Assembly (NCBI RefSeq): GCF_008923205.2
Contig: NZ_WBMS02000046.1
Location: 38,400 to 77,859 of the forward strand
Length of the DNA: 39,460 bases
DNA from: Actinomadura physcomitrii
GTDB lineage: Bacteria > Actinomycetota > Actinomycetes > Streptosporangiales > Streptosporangiaceae
Direction of reading: 5' to 3'
Shown: positions 24,265-33,109 of the stretch, piece by piece
How the letters are laid out: each line of letters begins with the position of its first letter
Position numbering within the stretch: position 1 is the stretch's first letter
The notes under the pieces: model-generated
Seen by the model: only the letters and a program-made list of their open reading frames with translations
The model's database searches: none
Told to the model about the DNA's origin: nothing
Translations under genes and position numbers: made by a program

Positions 24265-25371
24265 TCAGGCCTCCTGGGCGATGAGCGCGCCGAGCGAGTC
24301 GAGACGGTCTTCCGCGCCGCCGAGCAGGTGCCCGACCTGCTTGCCCCAGGCGAAGTAGCGGTGCAGCGGGTAGGTGATGTCGAGGCCGATGCCGCCGTGC
24401 AGGTGCTGGCAGGTGTAGAGCGCCTTCACGACGGGATCGCACGCGTTGTAGGCCGCGATGGTGAGCAGTTCCTCGGCGTCGGCGGCGCCCTCGGCGAGCC
24501 GCCACACCCCGGCCCAGACCGCCACGTCCAGCGCGCGCTTGGCGATGTAGACGTCGCTGATCTGCATGGTGACGGCCTGGAACTGCGCGAGCGCCCGCTC
24601 GAACTGCTCGCGGGTCCTGGTGTACTCCTTGGTGAGCTCCAGCGCGCCCTCGATGACGCCGGACGACAGCGCGACCGCGCCCGCGACGGCGGACAGCCGG
24701 AGGGTGTCCCAGGCGGCGCCGTCGGCGGTCCCGCCGAGGAGCGCGTCGCCGCCGACCCGGACGCCGTCGAGCGCGATCCGCGACAGCGGCTCGCTCGTCG
24801 CGGAGTGCTGCGGCGTGATCGTCACGGCGGACGGCTCGACGAGGAACACCCCGACGCCGGCGCCCTCGACCCGCGCCGGGACGAGGATCCGCGCCGCCTC
24901 CCGCGCGTAGGGGACGAACGTCTTCACGCCGTCGAGGACGTGGCCGTCGCCGTCCGGGCGGGCGGTCGCCGCGATCTCGCCGGGCGGGCCGGTCTCGCGG
25001 TACGCGCCGGTCAGCACGGTCTCGCCGTCGGTCAGCGGCGCGAGCAGCGCGCGCTGCTCCACGGTGCCGTGCCGGGCGATCGGAATGGCCGCCAGCGCCA
25101 GCGACGCGTACACCGGGATCGGCGCCGTCCGCACGCCCGCCTCGCGCAGGATCACCGCGAGCTCCACCGGCCCGAGCCCCGCGCCGCCGGCCTCCTCGGG
25201 CAGCACGGCGCCGAGCAGCCCGGCCTGCGCGAACGCCTTCCAGGTGGCGCCGTCATAGGGGGCGCCGCTCTGCTCGAAGGCCTCCAGCCGCTCCTGCGCG
25301 GCCTCCCGCGCGAGCAGGTCCGCCGCGAGGCCCTTCAGCTCCTGCTGGGTCTCGTCGAGGTTGAAGTCCAC
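24265..25371 (-). CDS. fadE28: Acyl-CoA dehydrogenase, FadE28/ChsE1-like
   Basis: A 368-residue protein, shorter and more divergent than its neighbour, as FadE28 is in mycobacteria. The N-terminal domain has FNLDETQQELKGLAADLL and AVLPEEAGGAGLGPVELAVILRE. The C-terminal helical domain has EYTRTREQFERALAQFQAV and HLHGGIGLDITYPLHRYF. It partners FadE29 in side-chain dehydrogenation. First gene of the operon. The GTG start at 25371 follows GGGAGCGG. A TAGAAT -10-like box inside a KstR-like operator lies about 60 bases upstream. No P450 gene (cyp125) precedes it, unlike the mycobacterial igr operon. Confidence 0.86.
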   Translation of the reverse strand: MDFNLDETQQELKGLAADLLAREAAQERLEAFEQSGAPYDGATWKAFAQAGLLGAVLPEEAGGAGLGPVELAVILREAGVRTAPIPVYASLALAAIPIARHGTVEQRALLAPLTDGETVLTGAYRETGPPGEIAATARPDGDGHVLDGVKTFVPYAREAARILVPARVEGAGVGVFLVEPSAVTITPQHSATSEPLSRIALDGVRVGGDALLGGTADGAAWDTLRLSAVAGAVALSSGVIEGALELTKEYTRTREQFERALAQFQAVTMQISDVYIAKRALDVAVWAGVWRLAEGAADAEELLTIAAYNACDPVVKALYTCQHLHGGIGLDITYPLHRYFAWGKQVGHLLGGAEDRLDSLGALIAQEA

Positions 25372-25428
25372 TCATCCGCTCCCTTCCTGGCGGCGCGGCC
25401 GGCCGGACGGACGCCCACGGCGAAAAAG

Positions 25429-25442
25429 TAGAACAGATTCTA
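25429..25442. promoter_or_regulatory. KstR-like operator 1, over the fadE28 promoter
   Basis: TAGAACAGATTCTA fits the KstR pattern TNNAACNNGTTNNA with one change (ATT for GTT) and has TAGAA/TTCTA symmetry. Read on the minus strand, its right half is TAGAAT, a good -10 hexamer for the fadE28 operon, so a bound repressor would block the promoter. Confidence 0.62.
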
Positions 25443-25553
25443 GTCTGTGTCCAGCGACGTGATCACTCTCCCGGAAACGGGGATTCACCTAGCAAGCAAG
25501 GGTTCGGTGACCGCCCCGGGAACACCCGCCCGGCGACCCGCCGCAGCCGATCA

Positions 25554-25567
25554 GATAACAGGTTCTC
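25554..25567. promoter_or_regulatory. KstR-like operator 2, upstream of the tetR gene
   Basis: GATAACAGGTTCTC has the perfect KstR core AAC-NN-GTT and near-symmetric flanks. It lies 64-77 bases before the regulator start, where it would cover its promoter, suggesting autoregulation. Confidence 0.5.
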
Positions 25568-25630
25568 GCACGGGCTGTAGGCTGGTGGCAGGACGGCGGC
25601 GCAACGGGCGCCCGCGCGAGGAGGATGACC

Positions 25631-26290
25631 GTGACCGCAGAGCCGACAGTGACCGAGGACGAGCCTTCGGGCGGCGCCGCGGCGGACCGGCGGGCGGGCC
25701 AGGCCGCAGGGCAGGGCGCGGGGCAGGGCGTGCGCTCGCGCAGCCAGCACCAGCGGCGCAAGCGTATCGTCCAGGCCGCCGCCGCGCTGGCCTCCCGCGG
25801 CGGCATCGAGGCGATGCAGATGCGCACCGTCGCCGAGCGCGCCGGCGTCGCGCTCGGCACCCTCTACCGCTACTTCCCGTCCAAGATGGACCTGGTCGTC
25901 GCCGTCGTCAGCGAGGAGATCGACCTGCTGGAGCGCAGCATCGAGCGCCGCCCGCCGCGCGGCGGCTCCGCCGCCGAGCGCACCGTCGAGGTGCTGATGC
26001 GCGCCACGCGGGGGCTGATGCGCGAGCCCGAGCTCGCCGAGGCGCTGATCCGCTCGCTGCTGCTGTCGGACGTCAAGACCGACTTCAGCGAGCGGATGAC
26101 GAACCTGATGCTGCGCGCCGCCGTCGGCCCCACCGGCGACATCCCGGCCGACGACCGGCGCCGCGTCGTCGCCCGGGCGCTGTCGTCGGTCTGGACGATG
26201 GAGATGATCGAGATGCTGCGCGGCCAGGCGACCGCCGAGGTGATCCAGTCCCGCCTGGAGATCTCCGCCGACCGCCTGCTCACCGACTGA
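25631..26290 (+). CDS. KstR-like TetR family repressor of steroid catabolism
   Basis: A TetR protein with about 30 Glu/Gly-rich leading residues, then a helix-turn-helix with RRKRIVQAAAALASRGGIEAMQMRTVAERAGVALGTLYRYFPSK. The wording (QMRxVAERAxVAxGTLYRYFPSK) is very close to mycobacterial KstR, the cholesterol-responsive repressor. It is divergent from the fadE28-ltp2 operon, with two KstR-like sites between. An ATG at 25625 abuts the GAGGAGG ribosome site, so the GTG at 25631 with six-base spacing is the likelier start. In mycobacteria KstR lies elsewhere and the ligand is a cholestenoyl-CoA; the ligand here is inferred. Confidence 0.83.
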   Translation: MTAEPTVTEDEPSGGAAADRRAGQAAGQGAGQGVRSRSQHQRRKRIVQAAAALASRGGIEAMQMRTVAERAGVALGTLYRYFPSKMDLVVAVVSEEIDLLERSIERRPPRGGSAAERTVEVLMRATRGLMREPELAEALIRSLLLSDVKTDFSERMTNLMLRAAVGPTGDIPADDRRRVVARALSSVWTMEMIEMLRGQATAEVIQSRLEISADRLLTD

Positions 26291-26388
26291 GCCCGCGCCC
26301 CGGCCCGGTACGCCGTTCTTTCGCGTGTGCGGCCCGTCACCGCGCACTACGCTTGAGCACGACCGGACCGGACGAAGAAGGTGTGCCA

Positions 26389-26622
26389 GTGACCGAGCAG
26401 GAACCGATCCTCAGCGACGGGGTCATCATCGAGTTCATCGATGGCAAGGACGTCCCCGTCAAGCACAAGGACTTCGGTGACCGTGCCGTCGTGATGCGCG
26501 ACGCGAAGAAGCCCGACGGCCCGATCCTCTACTTCACCGAGGCCGAGTGGGACGCCTTCATCGCCGGCGTCAAGGACGGCGAGTTCGACGACCTCCTCGA
26601 GGAGGAGCCCGCCGAGGGCTGA
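26389..26622 (+). CDS. DUF397-related small protein
   Basis: A 77-residue acidic protein. VVMRDAKKPDGPILYFTEAEWDAFIAGVKDGEFD matches the C-terminal half of DUF397 domains (RDSK-x-PDGP-x-L-x-F-x3-EW). The N-terminal KSSYS part is replaced by another sequence (IIEFIDGKDVPVKHKDFGDRAVVM). There is no XRE partner nearby. The GTG at 26389 is preceded by GAAGAAGG. Function unknown. Confidence 0.78.
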   Translation: MTEQEPILSDGVIIEFIDGKDVPVKHKDFGDRAVVMRDAKKPDGPILYFTEAEWDAFIAGVKDGEFDDLLEEEPAEG

Positions 26623-26631
26623 CGGCGCCGC

Positions 26632-26664
26632 CGCCCGCGCCCCGGAGGTCCGGCGGCGCGGGCG
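26632..26664. terminator. Bidirectional terminator between convergent genes
   Basis: CGCCCGCGCC (26632-26641) pairs perfectly with GGCGCGGGCG (26655-26664). Inside, CCGGA-GG-TCCGG extends the structure. It sits between the DUF397 gene and the end of the purine operon. Confidence 0.7.
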
Positions 26665-26686
26665 CTCAGCCCGTCTCGGCCCGGGC

Positions 26687-27667
26687 TCAGTCGGGGCGCC
26701 GCAGGGCGGCCCAGCGCTCGGCGAGGGACCGCTCCGCCGCGGACGTGAGGCTTCCCCACAGGCGGAGGCGGGCCAGGCCGCCGTCGGGGTGGATGTCCAC
26801 GCGGACGTGCGAGACCTCGGGTGTCTCGAGGCGGAAGCGGTGGCGGGCGTCGGGCCGGACGCGGGTCCGCGGCAGCAGCGCCATGCCGTCGGGCGTGGTG
26901 AGGGAGACCTCGGCGGGCGCGTTGAACTTCAGGTTCGTGGTGTCGATCTCCGCCAGCCGGATCGTCCCGGGGGCCGCCAGGCGGACGACCGCCCACTCGT
27001 TGCCGGGCTCGCGGCGCCGCGCGGTCTCCCAGCCTTCGGCCTGGTTGCGGGCCAGACCGGGGAAGAGCATGTTGTCCGGCGACGAGTAGAACATGTCGGA
27101 GCATTCGACGACCCGGGCACCGTTCTCCAGCGCGGCCAGGTCGACGGTCAGCCCGGTGAGGAACGCGGGGTCGGGGACGACGTCGCCGTGCACGCGGATC
27201 CGCGCGATCCCGCCGTCCGGGAAGATGTTGAGCCGGACGTGGGTGAACAGGCGCTCGGCGGCCACCGGGAAGGCGTGCGCGGTGTCGCCCTTGAGCGGGC
27301 TCTTCGGGACGATCTCCGTCCAGCCCGCGTCGGCGGGGTCGTCGGCGGGCCCGTCCACCGCGCAGGCCTCGACGGACGCGTGCGGCGGGTAGTTGCCCGT
27401 GAACCAGGCGGTGTCGATGACGACGCCGCGGATCACGCCGGGCAGGCCGAGCCGGACCACCGCCCAGTCGTGGCCGGGCTCGCGTCGGCGGCGGGTCTCC
27501 CAGCCGTCGTACTCCTGGCCCTTCGGCCCGAACGTCTCGGGCCGGAACGCCGGCGGCCACGGGTTGACCAGGTTCTCCTTCGCCGCGAACGACTCGTCGC
27601 TTGCGGCGGTGACCGAGCCGCCGAGGGTGCGGACGGCCAGGTCGGGGAGGGACATGAAGTCGCTCAA
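26687..27667 (-). CDS. alc: Allantoicase
   Basis: Hydrolyses allantoate to ureidoglycolate and urea. The 326-residue protein consists of two tandem allantoicase repeats. Each has the GWETxRRREPGxxWAVVRL block (residues about 55-73 and 212-230) followed by a FTGNYPPHASVEA or NLKFNAPAEVSL segment, and an R(V/L)xIxPDGGxARLR(V/L)xG block (twice). Last gene of the purine operon. The TTG start overlaps the allantoinase stop as TTGA and has GAGGAGG upstream; an ATG four codons on is the alternative. Confidence 0.95.
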   Translation of the reverse strand: MSDFMSLPDLAVRTLGGSVTAASDESFAAKENLVNPWPPAFRPETFGPKGQEYDGWETRRRREPGHDWAVVRLGLPGVIRGVVIDTAWFTGNYPPHASVEACAVDGPADDPADAGWTEIVPKSPLKGDTAHAFPVAAERLFTHVRLNIFPDGGIARIRVHGDVVPDPAFLTGLTVDLAALENGARVVECSDMFYSSPDNMLFPGLARNQAEGWETARRREPGNEWAVVRLAAPGTIRLAEIDTTNLKFNAPAEVSLTTPDGMALLPRTRVRPDARHRFRLETPEVSHVRVDIHPDGGLARLRLWGSLTSAAERSLAERWAALRRPD

Positions 27668-28971
27668 GGCGCCTCCTCGCGGGTGAGCATGCGGCCGGAC
27701 GGGGTGCCGTCGACGGGGACGCCGCGCAGCCAGGTCGTGCGGACGGTCCCGGTCAGGGTGCGGCCCTCATACGGGGTGACGGGGTGCCGGTGGCGCAGCC
27801 GGGCGGGGTCGACGGTGAAGGCGGCGTCGGGATCGAACGCGACGAGGTCGGCGTCGCCGCCGACCTCGATACGGCCCTTGCCGGGGACGGCGGCGAGTGC
27901 GGCGGGCGCCTCGGCCATCCAGCGGACGACGGTCGCGAGGTCGTGCCCGCGCGCGCGGGCGGCCGTCCAGACGGCGGAGAGGCCGAGCTGGAGCGAGGAG
28001 ATCCCGCCCCAGGCGGTGGCGAAGTCGCCCTGCTTCAGGTCGGGCGTCGACGGCGAGTGGTCGCTGACCACGCAGGAGATGACACCGGACGCCAGGCCCT
28101 GCCAGAGCGCGTCGCGGTTGGCCGGGTCGCGGATCGGCGGGCAGCACTTGTACGTCGGCCCGCCCGCTTCGTCCGCGGACAGGACGAGGTAGTGCGGGCA
28201 GGTCTCGGCGGTCACGGGAAGGCCGGCCGCCTGCGCCTCGGCGAGCGGTTCGAGGCAGTCGGCGGCGGACAGGTGCAGGATGTGGGCGCGTACCCCGGTC
28301 TCCTCGGCGAGCCCGATGACCCGCTCGACGGCGCGGCGCTCGGCGGCGGGCGGGCGGGACGCCAGGAACGCCGCGTACCCGCCGTCCGCCGGGTCGGTCA
28401 GCGCGGACGGGTCCTCGGCGTGCACGATGGCGAGCCCGCCGAACGCGGCGATCTCGCGGAACGCGTCCCGCATCCCGGCGGGCGGCAGCGGCGGGAACTC
28501 CGGGACGCCGGAGTCGGACGCGAAGCACTTGAACCCGAACACGCCCGCGTCGTGCAGCGGCCGCAGCGACGGGACGTTCCCGGGGACCGCGCCGCCCCAG
28601 AACCCGACGTCGACGTGCAGCTTCCCGGCCGCGGCGGCGCGCTTGGCGGCGAGCGCCCCGGCGGACACGGTCGGCGGCAGCGAGTTCAGCGGCATGTCGA
28701 TGAGGGTGGTGACGCCGCCCGCGGCGGCGGCGCGGGTCGCGGTCGCGAACCCCTCCCATTCGGTGCGGCCCGGCTCATTGATGTGGACGTGGGTGTCGAC
28801 GAGCCCCGGCAGCAGCGCGGTATCGCCGAGGTCGGTCTCGGACGCGGCGGGCAGCGGCGCGTAGCGGTCGGCGATCGCCGCGATGCGGCCGCCCGCGACG
28901 GCGACGGCGGCGGGCCGCTCGCCGTCCGGCAGGACGGCCCGCCGGGTCCGGATCACCAGGTCGTGGCTCAT
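27664..28971 (-). CDS. allB: Allantoinase
   Basis: Dinuclear-metal amidohydrolase that opens allantoin to allantoate. The 435-residue protein shows LLPGLVDTHVHINEPGRTEWEGF (HxH metal ligands, residues about 58-60), GVFGFKCFASDSG with the carbamylated lysine, VHAEDPSAL, HILHLSAADCLE and CVVSDHSPSTPDLK (metal Asp). It is full length. The ATG overlaps the stop of the molybdenum subunit gene by four bases, and the stop overlaps allantoicase. Confidence 0.96.
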   Translation of the reverse strand: MSHDLVIRTRRAVLPDGERPAAVAVAGGRIAAIADRYAPLPAASETDLGDTALLPGLVDTHVHINEPGRTEWEGFATATRAAAAGGVTTLIDMPLNSLPPTVSAGALAAKRAAAAGKLHVDVGFWGGAVPGNVPSLRPLHDAGVFGFKCFASDSGVPEFPPLPPAGMRDAFREIAAFGGLAIVHAEDPSALTDPADGGYAAFLASRPPAAERRAVERVIGLAEETGVRAHILHLSAADCLEPLAEAQAAGLPVTAETCPHYLVLSADEAGGPTYKCCPPIRDPANRDALWQGLASGVISCVVSDHSPSTPDLKQGDFATAWGGISSLQLGLSAVWTAARARGHDLATVVRWMAEAPAALAAVPGKGRIEVGGDADLVAFDPDAAFTVDPARLRHRHPVTPYEGRTLTGTVRTTWLRGVPVDGTPSGRMLTREEAP

Positions 28972-31274
28972 GCGGTGACGATGTGCTCCGGCCGGACCGG
29001 CACCCGGGTGAGCGCTCTGCCCGTGGCGGCGCGGACGGCGGCGACGATCGCGGGCGTGGAGGAGAGCGTGGACGGCTCTCCGGCGCCGCGTAGCCCGTAG
29101 GGGGCGTGCGGGTCGGGGTTCTCGAGGATGTCGAGCCGCATCGGCGGCATGTCGAGGATGGTCGGGATGAGGTAGTCGGTGAAGGACGGGTTGCGGACGA
29201 GTCCGCCGGACACGACGATCTCCTCCATCACGGCGAGGCCGAGGCCCTGCGCGGAGCCGCCGTGGATCTGGCCCTCCAGCGACAGCCGGTTGAGGATCTT
29301 CCCGACGTCCTGGACGGCGGCCATCTCGACGACCTTGACCAGGCCGAGGTCGACGTCCACGTCGACGACGGCGCGGTGCACGCACAGGGCGAGCTGGGTG
29401 TGGGTGGCGCCCTGCCCGGTGACGGGGTCCATGGCGGTGGTGGGCCGGTGGTGGAATTCGCGGGTCGCCTCGATGGCGTCGCCGCCGAGGACGTCCTCGA
29501 TGCCGCCGAGCACCCCGGCCGTCCGGGAGACGATCTTCCCGCCGATCGCGGAGAGGTCGTCGTGGCCGTACCGGCGGGCGGCGCGGGCGAGCAGCTCGGC
29601 GCGGACGGCCTCGCAGGCGGCCTTGACGGCGCCGCCGGACATGTACGACTGGCGGGACGCGCTGGACGACCCGGCGTCGCCGACCCGGTCGTCCGCCGGG
29701 GCGATGGTGACCTTCTGGACGCCCAGTTCCGTCCGCGCGACCTGCGCCTGGACGGTGACGAGCCCCTGCCCGACCTCAGCGGCGGCGGTGTGCACGAGCG
29801 CGGTCGGCTCGCCGCCGATGACCTCCAGCCGGACGCGGGCGGTGGCGAGGTCGTCGAAGCCCTCGGAGAAGCAGATGTTCTTGATCCCGACGCCGTACCC
29901 GACGCCGCGCACCACGCCCTCGCCGCGGGTGGTCTGCGACGCGCCGCCGGGCAGGTTCCGGATGTCGGAGACGTCGCAAGCCGGCGGCATCGGCATGGCC
30001 TCCAGCCGGGTCAGCATCTCCGCGAGCGGCGCCGGCGAGTCGATGACCTGGCCGGTCGCGAGCCTGGAGCCCCGCGAGACGGCGTTGCGGCGGCGGATCT
30101 CGAGCGGCCCCAGCCCGCAGACCTCGCCGAGCCTGTCCATCATCGACTCGTAGGCGAAGCACGCCTGGACGGCGCCGAACCCGCGCATCGCGCCGCACGG
30201 CGGGTTGTTCGTGTACACCCCGTACGCGTCGATCCTGATGTTCGGGATCTCGTACGGGCCGACGCCGAGCGACGCGGCGTTCCCGGTGACGTTCCGGGTG
30301 GACGAGGTGTACGCGCCGCCGTCGAGGACGATCTCGACGTCGGCGTAGACGAGCGTCCCGTCGCCCGTGGCGCCGTACTCGTACCGCATGGACGCGGGGT
30401 GCCGGTGGACGTGCCCGAAGAACGACTCGTACCGGTTGTACGACATCTTCACCGGCCTGCCGGTGTGCAGGGCGAGCATCGCGGCGTGGATCTGCACCGA
30501 GAGGTCCTCGCGGCCCCCGAACGCGCCGCCGACGCCGGCGAGGGTCATGTGCACCTGCGACGCGTCCAGGCCGAGGCACGGCGCGATCTGCGCCAGGTCG
30601 TTGTGCATCCACTGCGTGGAGACGTACAGGTCGACGCCGCCGTCCTCGGCCGGGACCGCCAGGCCGGCCTCCGGCCCGAGGAACGCCTGGTCCTGGATGC
30701 CGACCTCGAACTCCTCCGACACGACGACCTCGGCCAGAGCGCGCGCAGCGTCGACGTCCCCGACGCGGACCGGCTGGTACCGGGTGACGCCGCCGAGCGG
30801 CTGCACCTTCAGCCGCTCCGGGTCGGCGATCACCGCGCGCGGGTCGGTGATCGGCTCCAGCACCTCGTAGCCGACGGCGATGCGCTCCATGGCGCGGCGC
30901 GCGATCTCCGGGTGGTCGGCGGCGACGACCGCGACCGGCTCGCCCTGGTACCTGACCTCCCCGATCGCAAGAACGGGCTGGTCCTCGGTGTGGTCCTGCC
31001 CGTACAGCTTCTGGCCGGGGACGTCCTCGTGGGTGAGGACGGCGTGCACGCCCGGCGTCGCCAGCGCGGGGCCGATGTCGATCGAGCGGATGCGGGCGCG
31101 CGGGTGCGGGCTGCGCAGCGTCGCGCCCCACAGCATCCCGTCCATCCACAGGTCGGACGCGTAGGCGAACTCCCCGGCGACCTTGAGGGCGCCGTCGGGA
31201 CGCGGCGGGCTGTCGCCGACACCGCCGCTGCCGGGCGCGGCGACGTGGCCGGGTGTCCTGACAGGAGACGCCAT
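28968..31274 (-). CDS. Xanthine dehydrogenase molybdenum-binding subunit
   Basis: A 768-residue large subunit of a three-protein xanthine dehydrogenase that oxidises hypoxanthine and xanthine to urate. It contains the a/b hammerhead (AYASDLWMDGMLWGATLRSPHPRARI), the molybdopterin motifs GVGGAFGGRED and AMRGFGAVQ, VHTAAAEVGQG, and the catalytic Glu in RGAGEPSTLSSTPAIVAA. The length matches XdhB/XdhD-type subunits. It is separated from the iron-sulfur and FAD subunit genes by an 8-oxoguanine deaminase gene, all in tight overlap. Its start is one base after the deaminase stop. No XdhC chaperone is in the window. Confidence 0.93.
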   Translation of the reverse strand: MASPVRTPGHVAAPGSGGVGDSPPRPDGALKVAGEFAYASDLWMDGMLWGATLRSPHPRARIRSIDIGPALATPGVHAVLTHEDVPGQKLYGQDHTEDQPVLAIGEVRYQGEPVAVVAADHPEIARRAMERIAVGYEVLEPITDPRAVIADPERLKVQPLGGVTRYQPVRVGDVDAARALAEVVVSEEFEVGIQDQAFLGPEAGLAVPAEDGGVDLYVSTQWMHNDLAQIAPCLGLDASQVHMTLAGVGGAFGGREDLSVQIHAAMLALHTGRPVKMSYNRYESFFGHVHRHPASMRYEYGATGDGTLVYADVEIVLDGGAYTSSTRNVTGNAASLGVGPYEIPNIRIDAYGVYTNNPPCGAMRGFGAVQACFAYESMMDRLGEVCGLGPLEIRRRNAVSRGSRLATGQVIDSPAPLAEMLTRLEAMPMPPACDVSDIRNLPGGASQTTRGEGVVRGVGYGVGIKNICFSEGFDDLATARVRLEVIGGEPTALVHTAAAEVGQGLVTVQAQVARTELGVQKVTIAPADDRVGDAGSSSASRQSYMSGGAVKAACEAVRAELLARAARRYGHDDLSAIGGKIVSRTAGVLGGIEDVLGGDAIEATREFHHRPTTAMDPVTGQGATHTQLALCVHRAVVDVDVDLGLVKVVEMAAVQDVGKILNRLSLEGQIHGGSAQGLGLAVMEEIVVSGGLVRNPSFTDYLIPTILDMPPMRLDILENPDPHAPYGLRGAGEPSTLSSTPAIVAAVRAATGRALTRVPVRPEHIVTA

Positions 31275-32627
31275 TTAGAGGACCTCCTCCGCGAGCCGCA
31301 TGAGGCGCCGGTGCGCGTCGGCGCCGCGCCGCCCGATCACGTCCTGCGGGACGGAGACGAGCGTGCCGGCGGCGACGATCGTCCGGCCGCCGACGAGCAG
31401 CCGCTCCAGCGGCGGCGTGCCGCCGAACGCGAACGCGACCACCGGGTCGTCGACGGCGGCGTGGAAGCCGTCGACCCGCCACAGCGCGACATCGGCGAGC
31501 TTGCCGGGTTCGAGGGTGCCGATCTCGTCGTCGCGGCCGAGGCAGCGGGCGCCGCCGAGCGTCGCCATCTCCAGGGCCTGCCGGGCGGTCAGCGCGTCCG
31601 GCCCGTAGCGGGCGCGCTGCATGTAGAGCGCCTGCCGGATCTCCCCGGCGAGCGGGACGAACTCCGCCGACGCCGACCCGTCCACGCCCATCCCGACCGT
31701 CGCGCCCGCCTCCAGCAGGTGGGAGACGCGGGCGATGCCGGCGCCGAGCCGGGCGTTGGAGCTCGGGCAGTGCGCGGTGCCGGTGCCGGTCTCGGCGAGC
31801 CGCTTGATGTCGGTGTCGTGCAGGTGGACGCAGTGCGCGAGCCACACGTCCGGGCCGAGCCAGCCGATCGAGTCCATGTACTCGGCCGGGGTCATGCCGA
31901 ACTGCTCGCTGGTGTGCTCCTCCTCGTCGAGGGTCTCGGCGAGGTGGGTGTGCAGCCGGACGCCCTTCTCGCGCGCCAGTTCGGCGGACCGGACGAGCAG
32001 GTCGCGGGTGACGGAGAACGGGGAGCACGGCGCCACCGAGATCCGCAGCATCGAGCCCGGCGAGGGGTCGTGGTACCGGTCGATGGCGGCGGCGGTCTCG
32101 GTGAGGATCGTGTCGAGGTCCTCGACGACCTCGTCCGGCGGGAGCCCGCCCTGCGACTCGCCGCGGTCCATCGAGCCGCGGCACGGCTGGAACCGGATGC
32201 CGAGCTCCGCCGCCGCCTCGATTTCGGCGGCGAACAGGTCGCCGCGCCCGCGCGGGAACAGGTAGTGGTGGTCGGACGAGGTGGCGCAGCCGGACATGGC
32301 GAGCCATCCGAGCCCCGCGCTCGCCGCGCCCGCGACGACCTCGGCGTCCATCTTCGACCACGGCTTGTAGAGGGTGGTGAGCCATTCGAACAGCGTGTTA
32401 TCGGTGGCCAGGCCCTGGCTCGCCCACTGGTACAGGTGGTGGTGCGCGTTGACCAGGCCGGGGGTGGCGAGGCAGCCGGTCCCGTCGATCCGGTCGGCGC
32501 CCGCTGCCTCGGGGGCGGGGCCGGCGCCGACGGCGGTGATCCGGTCGCCCTCGATCACGAGGTGCCCGCCGGGGTGCTCGTCCCCGGACACGGTCACGAC
32601 GTGCGCGTTCTCGATGATGGTCGTCAC
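31275..32627 (-). CDS. 8-oxoguanine deaminase (guanine deaminase-like amidohydrolase)
   Basis: A 450-residue metal amidohydrolase. LATPGLVNAHHHLYQWASQGLA carries the HxH ligands with the HHHLYQW signature of 8-oxoguanine deaminases. CATSSDHHYLFPRG, HTHLAETLDEE, HCVHLHDTDI and MGVDGSASAEF supply the other active-site residues. It converts 8-oxoguanine to urate (and probably related pterins or guanine), feeding the same pool as xanthine dehydrogenase. It lies between the iron-sulfur and molybdenum subunit genes. The GTG start overlaps the previous stop as GTGA. Confidence 0.92.
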   Translation of the reverse strand: MTTIIENAHVVTVSGDEHPGGHLVIEGDRITAVGAGPAPEAAGADRIDGTGCLATPGLVNAHHHLYQWASQGLATDNTLFEWLTTLYKPWSKMDAEVVAGAASAGLGWLAMSGCATSSDHHYLFPRGRGDLFAAEIEAAAELGIRFQPCRGSMDRGESQGGLPPDEVVEDLDTILTETAAAIDRYHDPSPGSMLRISVAPCSPFSVTRDLLVRSAELAREKGVRLHTHLAETLDEEEHTSEQFGMTPAEYMDSIGWLGPDVWLAHCVHLHDTDIKRLAETGTGTAHCPSSNARLGAGIARVSHLLEAGATVGMGVDGSASAEFVPLAGEIRQALYMQRARYGPDALTARQALEMATLGGARCLGRDDEIGTLEPGKLADVALWRVDGFHAAVDDPVVAFAFGGTPPLERLLVGGRTIVAAGTLVSVPQDVIGRRGADAHRRLMRLAEEVL

Positions 32628-33109
32628 TTCGGTGCAGCCTTTCGCCGGGCCGCCAGCCGCACCGCGTCGAGGATCTTCTCGTAGCCGGTGCAGCGGCACA
32701 GGTTGCCGGCCAGCGCCTCGCGGATCTCGGCGTCGGACGGCTCGGGGGTGCGTTCGATCAGGTCGTGGGCCTGGACGACCAGCCCGGGCGTGCAGAACCC
32801 GCACTGGACGGCGCCCGCCTCCACGAACGCCTGCTGGACGGGGTCGAGCCGCTCGTCCCCCGGCTGCCCCTCGGCAAGGCCCTCGACGGTCCGGACCTCG
32901 CGTCCCTCGGCCTGGCCCGCCGCGACGAGGCACGCGCAGGCCGTGACGCCGTCCAGGTAGACCGTGCAGGACCCGCATTCGCCCTGCTCGCAGGCGTTCT
33001 TCGAGCCGGGGAGGCCCATCCGCTCCCGCAGCATGTAGAGCAGGCTCTCGCCCTCCCACACGTCGTCGACGGTCTCCTCCGAGCCGTTGACGGTGACGTT
33101 CACGCGCAT
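32624..33109 (-). CDS. Xanthine dehydrogenase iron-sulfur subunit
   Basis: A 161-residue protein binding two [2Fe-2S] clusters. The plant-ferredoxin-type ligands are in CEQGECGSCTVYLDG and the following CAC; the second cluster ligands are in QCGFCTPG and NLCRCTGY. It passes electrons from the molybdenum to the FAD subunit. It is full length, has GGC/AGG-type ribosome sequence, and its ATG shares one base with the FAD subunit stop (TGATG). Confidence 0.95.
   Translation of the reverse strand: MRVNVTVNGSEETVDDVWEGESLLYMLRERMGLPGSKNACEQGECGSCTVYLDGVTACACLVAAGQAEGREVRTVEGLAEGQPGDERLDPVQQAFVEAGAVQCGFCTPGLVVQAHDLIERTPEPSDAEIREALAGNLCRCTGYEKILDAVRLAARRKAAPK

Noticed and set aside
29106..32684. A 1192-codon open frame on the plus strand
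   Set aside because: It lies wholly opposite the xanthine dehydrogenase and deaminase genes. Its product is Arg/Gly/Val-rich without any domain, a normal antisense shadow in high-GC DNA.
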